This document shows positions 22,580 through 28,141 of a stretch of DNA of 28,141 nucleotides, one piece after another. The notes under the pieces are model-generated. The model had not been told where the DNA came from and ran no database searches. It saw only the letters and a list, made by a program, of their open reading frames with translations. The DNA comes from an uncultured Caryophanales bacterium (GTDB taxonomy: Bacteria > Bacillota_I > Bacilli_A > RF39 > UBA660), in the NCBI GenBank assembly GCA_947169395.1, contig CAMVPJ010000009.1:1-28141 (forward strand). Reading direction: 5' to 3'. The translations under genes were made by a program, and so were the position numbers. Every line of letters begins with the position of its first letter. The first letter of the stretch is position 1.

Positions 22580-24601
22580 CTAATTATTAATTAATTGTAC
22601 ATCTCCTTCTTTAACCTTTCTAATTAAGTCATAATCAATAATTCCATTAGATAGATTAATAATCTCTTCTGCATAATCACTATACTTATTAATATAGTCC
22701 ATACTTATTGATGCATCAGTTTCTAACTGTCTATACTCTTTTTTAGAACTATTATAGTATAGTTTATTAGTCATCCAGTTACCTGAAGGAAATACTATTA
22801 CATTTTCATCCACACTAAATATATCATGTCCTAGTGCATAAGGATTATATGTGCCTAGCATGTTTTCAAGTGTTGGTGATACATCTATCATACCCATTGC
22901 TTTATCAAATGTACCTACATAATCTGTATTAAGTTTATCTTTAGACCAGATTATAAATGGTACTTTTCTATTTAATTCATAAGTATAATCATCTACTACA
23001 TCCATTCTTTTAGTTGGATCTATTAATATAGAATCATAATACTCACTAGATATTAGTTTTTCAAATTCTGATCTTTTTAGTTTAGCATCATGATCTCCAT
23101 ATAATACTATAATTGTATTATCAAGCATTCCTTTTTCTTCTAAAGATGCCATAAGTTCTCCAATAGCTTCATCAGCATAATGAACACTTTTTAAGTAATT
23201 ACCCATCTTAGTTCCTTCAAGATAACTAGCTTCAGTACCATCTTCAGCTTTAATATTAACTGAGTAAGTAGAATGTTCATTAATATCACTAAATGGTGTA
23301 TGATTAGTAAGCATAAGAAGTAATCCATACCATTTATCATGTTCAGCGCTTATACCCTCAATCTTTTCAATAGACTGTCTAAAGAATGATTTATCTGCTA
23401 AACCTAATCCTATTTCTTCATCTATTTCATAATCTTTCTTACTATAGAATCTATCATATCCTAAGTGTTTATGCATAATATCTCTATTCCATGCACTACC
23501 ATTATTACCATGCATACTAAATATATAATATCCTTTTTCTTTAAGGAGTTTTTGAATAGTTACATATTCTCTATTAAAGTAATTCATAAATACTGTACCA
23601 TTAGATGCCGGCATTAGACCTGATGCGAATGTAAACTCAGAATCACTAGATGTACCTGTAGACTCTTCTGCATAGAAGTTATTAAAATATATACCTTCAC
23701 TAGCTAGTTTATTTACATTAGGAGTTAAATCTTCGCCATTAAATCTAAGATTCATAGTAAAGGCTTGTATTGATTCTCCATGTATTACTAATACATTTTT
23801 ACCTTCAAAAATATTTGTATATTTATTATCACTACTTTTTTCTTTTGATGAATAATACTCTCTAAATGTTTTAGCTGCCTCATCGTAACCAAACATAGTA
23901 TTTACTTTAGTTTTAATACAACTTACTGCATCATTAGCTTGATATATATAAACACCAAATTCCATAACTATTGATTGCCTATTCCACTGTTTATTAAGTC
24001 TAGATAAATCAGTAGATGTTAAGTGTGTTACAAACATACCTAGGGTAATTAATGCAACACCTAGTTCACTAAATATTCTTTTTTTCTTTTTCTCAACTCT
24101 ACTAACTTTAGTATAATAATCCTTCTTTTTAAGTTGAAAGTGAAAGAATAATAATACAAATGGAACTATAAAGAATATAAAGTCTTTAAACTCTAGTATA
24201 TTTTGTATTACTGCATCAGTATATCCTGTAAGTTCTGTTGCAGTAGTTAACATTGAAAATGATGCAAATGATATATAGTTACTATAATATACACAGTTTA
24301 TAAAACATACTAGGCTAAATACTACCGACCAAGAAAACAAATATTTAATTTGATTTTTAGGTTTAAACAGATGAGCAAATGCTCCTACTATAATTAATAC
24401 AGTAAGATCTCCTAATAATGGTTTTATATCAAATATGTTTTTAACAGTAAAATGTCTAAGCATTGCACCATTAATTAAGTTTACAATGATAAATATTTCA
24501 ACAAGCAAATTAGTTTTTAAATATAATCCAATTTTCTTAAATAGTTTTAATGCTAATCTCTTTATTTTATTTATATATTTTTCTAAATTAAATTTTTTCA
24601 T
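22580..24601 (-). CDS. LtaS-type lipoteichoic acid synthase / phosphoglycerol transferase
   Basis: A 673-residue membrane enzyme of the LtaS sulfatase-fold family. It would polymerise glycerol phosphate from phosphatidylglycerol on the outer face of the membrane. The N-terminal ~200 residues have five membrane helices; the outer catalytic domain includes IHGESIQAF (metal-ligand Glu at about 276), STGTSSDSEF with the nucleophile Thr at about 317, MHGNNGSAWNRD, LTNHTPFSD and YGDHDA. The ATG at 24601 is preceded by GGTGGTGTGAT; a start at 24646 would run into hemW. It lies 22 bases after hemW in the same operon and ends in a terminator. Whether the product makes a type I lipoteichoic acid is not shown. 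Confidence 0.9.
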   Translation of the reverse strand: MKKFNLEKYINKIKRLALKLFKKIGLYLKTNLLVEIFIIVNLINGAMLRHFTVKNIFDIKPLLGDLTVLIIVGAFAHLFKPKNQIKYLFSWSVVFSLVCFINCVYYSNYISFASFSMLTTATELTGYTDAVIQNILEFKDFIFFIVPFVLLFFHFQLKKKDYYTKVSRVEKKKKRIFSELGVALITLGMFVTHLTSTDLSRLNKQWNRQSIVMEFGVYIYQANDAVSCIKTKVNTMFGYDEAAKTFREYYSSKEKSSDNKYTNIFEGKNVLVIHGESIQAFTMNLRFNGEDLTPNVNKLASEGIYFNNFYAEESTGTSSDSEFTFASGLMPASNGTVFMNYFNREYVTIQKLLKEKGYYIFSMHGNNGSAWNRDIMHKHLGYDRFYSKKDYEIDEEIGLGLADKSFFRQSIEKIEGISAEHDKWYGLLLMLTNHTPFSDINEHSTYSVNIKAEDGTEASYLEGTKMGNYLKSVHYADEAIGELMASLEEKGMLDNTIIVLYGDHDAKLKRSEFEKLISSEYYDSILIDPTKRMDVVDDYTYELNRKVPFIIWSKDKLNTDYVGTFDKAMGMIDVSPTLENMLGTYNPYALGHDIFSVDENVIVFPSGNWMTNKLYYNSSKKEYRQLETDASISMDYINKYSDYAEEIINLSNGIIDYDLIRKVKEGDVQLINN

Positions 24602-24623
24602 ATCACACCACCACTTAATTATA

Positions 24624-25757
24624 TCATTTATTATTATTTTTCTCAATTTGATAGTCTATACCTAAAAACTCACACATTATATCATTAGATAAATATATAT
24701 AATCATTACTAATCTTTATATTATATTCATCTATTACTAATTTATTTTCACTAACTAATTTTTTTACAATATTTAAGTTTAATGGATTAAAGCTATATCT
24801 ATCATTAAACTCTTTTATATTAATACCAGTAATCTTTCTAAATCCTAAAATAAAAGCATTTTCTACTTCTTCATTATATGATAACTTATTACTTTCTAAT
24901 CTATAATTACCAGCAATATATTTAGTAATATTTCTAGTATTATCATACCTAGTATTATTAATGTAACCTGATGCACCTACACCAAAACCATAGTAATTAT
25001 TATTATTCCAGTATGTAAGATTATGTTTAGATTCATATCCTAACTCACTAAAATTACTTATCTCATAATGCTTATACTTACCTTTTAACTTATTAATAAT
25101 TAATTTATACATTTCATAATCTATATCTTCATCTATATTTTTTAATTTTTTATTATACATTACTGTATTCTTCTCAATAATAAGTGAATATGTAGATATA
25201 TGTGGTATATCTAGGCTAAGAAATGAATCTATATCATTTTCTAGTTCATCTATAGTCTCACTAGGTATAGCATACATTAAATCAATATTTATATTATCAA
25301 AATACTTCTTACATAGATTAATTCTATTAATAACATCTATATCATATCTTCTATTTAGTATTTTAAGTATTCTTTTATTAAATGATTCTACACCTATACT
25401 TATTCTATTTACTTTTACTTTTTTAAGCAATATAAGTAACTCTTCATTAATATCTTCTAAATTACATTCAAAGCTAAATTCACAATTATTACTTTTATTT
25501 AGCTTATTAATAATACTAAATAACTTATTTAATTCATTAATACTAAGGCTACTTGGTGTACCACCACCAATATAGATAGTATCAAGCACTTCCCCTTTAT
25601 AATAATTATCTATTTCATTAGATAAACTATTAAGGTAAGCATCAACTAAATTAGTTTTATAATATACCTTACAGAAATCACAATAAGAACATATTGTATT
25701 ACAAAAAGGAATATGAATATAGCAAGACTTTACATTACTTTCTAAATGTTCCATCAC
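24624..25757 (-). CDS. hemW: HemW-like radical SAM protein
   Basis: HemW (formerly HemN-like) is a radical SAM protein thought to handle haem insertion. The N-terminus has the CxxxCxxCxC cluster motif: C19, C23, C26 and C29 (FCNTICSYCDFC), with the fourth cysteine that marks HemW/HemN. IYIGGGTPSSL (SAM-binding Gly-rich), GVESFNKRILKILNR and NIDLMYAIPSET are also diagnostic. The 377-residue length is normal. The start may be GTG at 25757 or ATG at 25754; AGGAAAG is better placed for the GTG. It overlaps the end of the SpoIIID-like gene by 23 bases and follows lepA, as in Bacillus. Confidence 0.93.
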   Translation of the reverse strand: MMEHLESNVKSCYIHIPFCNTICSYCDFCKVYYKTNLVDAYLNSLSNEIDNYYKGEVLDTIYIGGGTPSSLSINELNKLFSIINKLNKSNNCEFSFECNLEDINEELLILLKKVKVNRISIGVESFNKRILKILNRRYDIDVINRINLCKKYFDNINIDLMYAIPSETIDELENDIDSFLSLDIPHISTYSLIIEKNTVMYNKKLKNIDEDIDYEMYKLIINKLKGKYKHYEISNFSELGYESKHNLTYWNNNNYYGFGVGASGYINNTRYDNTRNITKYIAGNYRLESNKLSYNEEVENAFILGFRKITGINIKEFNDRYSFNPLNLNIVKKLVSENKLVIDEYNIKISNDYIYLSNDIMCEFLGIDYQIEKNNNK

Positions 25758-26232
25758 TATTTCTTTCCTGATTTAAATAAGCATCATTACCATGCATTAA
25801 ATTATCTGATTTATGATTCTCTAATTCTTCTTTAACTCTAAGAGCTAAATCAACATCTATTAAAAATATTCTTTTAGTTATATCATTATGGATAGTATCT
25901 TTAGTATATCCGGTTTGAGTTACCACTTCATCAATAGTAAGTCCATTAGTTACCATATTAGATACCATTAATACTCTATTTCTAACACTTTCATCATCTA
26001 CAGTCTTGGGCTTATTACCATTTATAATATCATAAATATATTCTACAGTTTCAGGATTCATTTTCATAAATCTATCTAAATAATCCTTAACTGTAACATG
26101 ACTAATACTTTTTCCCTTATCATTTAAGTATTTTGCACATTTTCTACAAGACGGATCAAATCCATATAAATAATATTTTCCAACTGCATTAATTAATTCT
26201 ATTCTTTCTTCTTCACTTAAAGTTCTTGCCAT
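25735..26232 (-). CDS. SpoIIID-like DNA-binding protein with two modules
   Basis: A 165-residue protein related to the mother-cell regulator SpoIIID. The C-terminal module (about 84-155), GLTIDEVVTQTGYTKDTIHN followed by DITKRIFLIDVDLALRVKEE and a HKSDNLMHGNDAYL tail, aligns with the helix-turn-helix and basic tail of SpoIIID (T..HKD.T.RL..I...LA..V). The N-terminal module (about 12-72), CRKCAKYL..GKSISHVTVKDYLDRFMKMNPETVEYI, looks like a degenerate second copy. SpoIIID itself is about 90 residues, so this is a double form. ATG at 26232 follows GGAGGAATAAT, which lies in the end of lepA, one base after the lepA stop. A sporulation role is inferred. Confidence 0.72.
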   Translation of the reverse strand: MARTLSEEERIELINAVGKYYLYGFDPSCRKCAKYLNDKGKSISHVTVKDYLDRFMKMNPETVEYIYDIINGNKPKTVDDESVRNRVLMVSNMVTNGLTIDEVVTQTGYTKDTIHNDITKRIFLIDVDLALRVKEELENHKSDNLMHGNDAYLNQERNSDGTFRK

Positions 26233-26233
26233 A

Positions 26234-28024
26234 TTATTCCTCCATTGAAAGTACTGCTAAAAATGCTTCCTGTGGCACTTCAACATTCCCTACCATTTTC
26301 ATTCTTTTCTTTCCTTCTTTTTGTGCTTCTAAAAGTTTACGCTTTCTAGATACATCTCCTCCGTAGCACTTTGCAAGCACATTTTTTCTAACTGCCTTAA
26401 TATCTGTTCTAGCTATTGCTTTAGTACCAATTACTGCTTGGATTGGTATTTCAAATTGTTGACGAGGTATTAGTTTACGTAAACGTTCTACTATTACTTT
26501 ACCTCTATTATAAGCAAAGTCTTTATGTACAATTAAACTTAATGCATCTACAATCTTACCATTTAATAGTATATCCATTTTAACTAGCTTAGATTCTTTA
26601 TAACCAATTAATTCATAGTCAAATGAAGCATATCCTTTAGTAGTAGATTTTAATCTATCAAAGAAATCATATACTATTTCAGAAAGTGGTATTTCATAAT
26701 GAATATTAACTCTAGTACTGTCTATATACTCCATTGAAATATAATTACCTCTTTTATCTTGACATAATTTCATAATAGAACCGATATATTCACTAGGTAC
26801 AAAGATATTAGTTTTAATGTAAGGCTCTAATATCTTACTTATCCTCTGCCTCTCTGGCATCTTAGATGGTGAATCAATATATATATCAGAGCCATCAGTA
26901 AGTTCTATTTTATATACTACACTAGGACTAGTTGCGATTAAATCTATACCAAATTCTCTCTCAATACGTTCCTCTATTATCTCCATATGAAGTAATCCTA
27001 AAAATCCACATCTAAATCCAAAACCTAATGCTTCAGAAGTTTCTGGTTCATACTCGAGTGAGGCATCATTTAATTTAAGTTTATCTAGTGCTTCTCTTAA
27101 AGCAGGAAACTTATTAGATTCTATTGGATATAACCCACAAAATACCATTGGCTTCATTGGTTTATAACCTGATAATGCTTTAGTATTACTTCCTGATAGA
27201 ACTATTGTATCTCCTACTTTAACATCACTAATACTTTTTATACTTGCAGTAATAAAGCCAACCTCGCCACTAACTAATTTATCTTTTAATAATTCTTTTG
27301 GTGTATGAACTCCAACACTTACTACTTCATATTCTGCGTTAGTTGCAAGCATTTTAACCGTATCTCCTACTTTAATCTCACCGTTAAAGATACGTGTTAA
27401 AATTACAATACCACGATATGCATCAAAGTATGAATCGAATATTAAAGCTTGTAAATCATTTGAACTACTAGTTGGAGCAGGTACTCTTTTAATTACTTCT
27501 TCAACTAACTCTTTAATACCTACACCTGTTTTACCACTACATAGAAGTATTTCATCTTCACTAAATCCAAGTGAATCTACTAATTCCTTTTTTACTTTCT
27601 CTACATCTGCATTAGGCAGGTCTATCTTATTAATAACTGGTATTATAGTTAGATTATTCTCCATTGCCAAATATAAGTTAGCTAGAGTCTGTGCTTCTAT
27701 ACCTTGAGCAGCATCTACAACAAGTATTGCCCCTTCACATGCGGCAAGACTTCTTGATACTTCATAAGAAAAATCAACATGTCCTGGTGTATCTATTAAG
27801 TTTAAAGTATACTCAGTTCCATCTAATTTATATTTTAATTCTACTGCATTTAATTTAATTGTAATTCCTCTCTCACGCTCAATATCCATATTATCTAACA
27901 TTTGAGACTTTATTTCTCTTTTAGTAACAGCATTAGTTACCTCAAGAATTCTATCTGCAATTGTACTTTTACCATGATCGATATGAGCAATAATTGAAAA
28001 ATTACGTAAATAATTCATATTCAT
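26234..28024 (-). CDS. lepA: Elongation factor 4
   Basis: LepA/EF4 is a ribosome-bound GTPase that back-translocates stalled ribosomes and helps 30S assembly. All GTPase motifs are visible: AHIDHGKST (G1), RERGITIK (G2), DTPGH (G3), NKIDLP (G4) and SGKTG (G5), then the LepA-specific C-terminal domain with [20 protein letters not shown] and the ending [10 protein letters not shown]. Length is about 596 residues, typical. Several starts are possible (GTG 28033; ATG 28030, 28024, 28018); GTGAT four bases before 28024 is the only plausible site, and homologues begin close to 28018-28024. It begins a four-gene run with the SpoIIID-like gene, hemW and the LtaS-type gene. Confidence 0.96.
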   Translation of the reverse strand: MNMNYLRNFSIIAHIDHGKSTIADRILEVTNAVTKREIKSQMLDNMDIERERGITIKLNAVELKYKLDGTEYTLNLIDTPGHVDFSYEVSRSLAACEGAILVVDAAQGIEAQTLANLYLAMENNLTIIPVINKIDLPNADVEKVKKELVDSLGFSEDEILLCSGKTGVGIKELVEEVIKRVPAPTSSSNDLQALIFDSYFDAYRGIVILTRIFNGEIKVGDTVKMLATNAEYEVVSVGVHTPKELLKDKLVSGEVGFITASIKSISDVKVGDTIVLSGSNTKALSGYKPMKPMVFCGLYPIESNKFPALREALDKLKLNDASLEYEPETSEALGFGFRCGFLGLLHMEIIEERIEREFGIDLIATSPSVVYKIELTDGSDIYIDSPSKMPERQRISKILEPYIKTNIFVPSEYIGSIMKLCQDKRGNYISMEYIDSTRVNIHYEIPLSEIVYDFFDRLKSTTKGYASFDYELIGYKESKLVKMDILLNGKIVDALSLIVHKDFAYNRGKVIVERLRKLIPRQQFEIPIQAVIGTKAIARTDIKAVRKNVLAKCYGGDVSRKRKLLEAQKEGKKRMKMVGNVEVPQEAFLAVLSMEE

Positions 28025-28057
28025 AAACATCACATAAGTAATTGTATCATATAAAGT

Positions 28058-28085
28058 AAAAAAACTCTATTGTTTATAAAGTTTT
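28058..28085 (-). terminator. Terminator upstream of lepA
   Basis: On the minus strand AAAACTTTAT and ATAGAGTTTT pair over 10 bp with one G-U (28061-28085), followed by seven T. It ends an upstream gene outside the window or acts as an attenuator for lepA. The remaining bases to 28141 hold no gene that I can support. Confidence 0.7.
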
Positions 28086-28141
28086 CCAGCAAAAAAGAGT
28101 AAATTCTAAAAATTTTTCTTCGCAAAGATTTTTTGATATAC

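Overview
The window is about 28 kb of very AT-rich DNA from a low-GC Gram-positive bacterium that carries endospore genes. gpr, spoVAC/spoVAD/spoVAE, yqfC/yqfD and a SpoIIID-like regulator are all present, next to a lipoteichoic acid synthase and the gpr-rpsT and lepA-hemW pairs familiar from Bacillota. TGA is used as a normal stop, so the code is standard. The asparagine/lysine/isoleucine-rich proteins and compact operons suggest an uncultured gut member of the Bacilli (RF39-like); that placement is inference. Many genes use a GGTGAT-type ribosome binding site.

Layout. 1-2.5 kb: end of an unidentified gene, gpr on the minus strand, then rpsT and a membrane-anchored transglutaminase-like protein on the plus strand. 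2.5-7.4 kb (minus): relA/spoT-like rel, dtd and an AI-2E family permease form one operon; rbfA and an unidentified protein form a second. 7.4-10.2 kb (minus): an exporter with a C39 peptidase domain, a small HlyD-like accessory protein and two short genes for double-glycine leader peptides, ending in a terminator. This looks like an unmodified two-peptide bacteriocin locus. 10.2-11.6 kb: an Rpn/PD-(D/E)XK family gene with internal 45-bp repeats, flanked by two copies of a ~45-bp sequence. 11.6-13.5 kb (minus): yqfC, yqfD and a VanZ-like gene; yqfD appears to start at ATT.

13.6-15.3 kb is accessory-like and gene-poor. It holds an unknown gene with an elaborate promoter, a DUF1016 pseudogene with in-frame stops, and a 23-residue hydrophobic peptide gene with the layout of a type I toxin. 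15.3-17.6 kb (minus): spoVAC-spoVAD-spoVAE (dipicolinic acid channel), preceded by a lone prepilin-like protein. 17.6-22.5 kb (minus): a tight five-gene operon of unknown role (two uncharacterised proteins, a DUF2130 protein, two paralogous lipoproteins). 22.6-28 kb (minus): lepA, a double-module SpoIIID-like protein, hemW and an LtaS-type synthase.

The most interesting observations are the two-peptide bacteriocin locus, a Rel protein whose hydrolase catalytic Glu-Asp pair is replaced by Asn-Ile while the metal ligands remain, the probable ATT start of yqfD, the type I toxin candidate with a sequestered ribosome binding site, and the uncharacterised DUF2130/lipoprotein operon.
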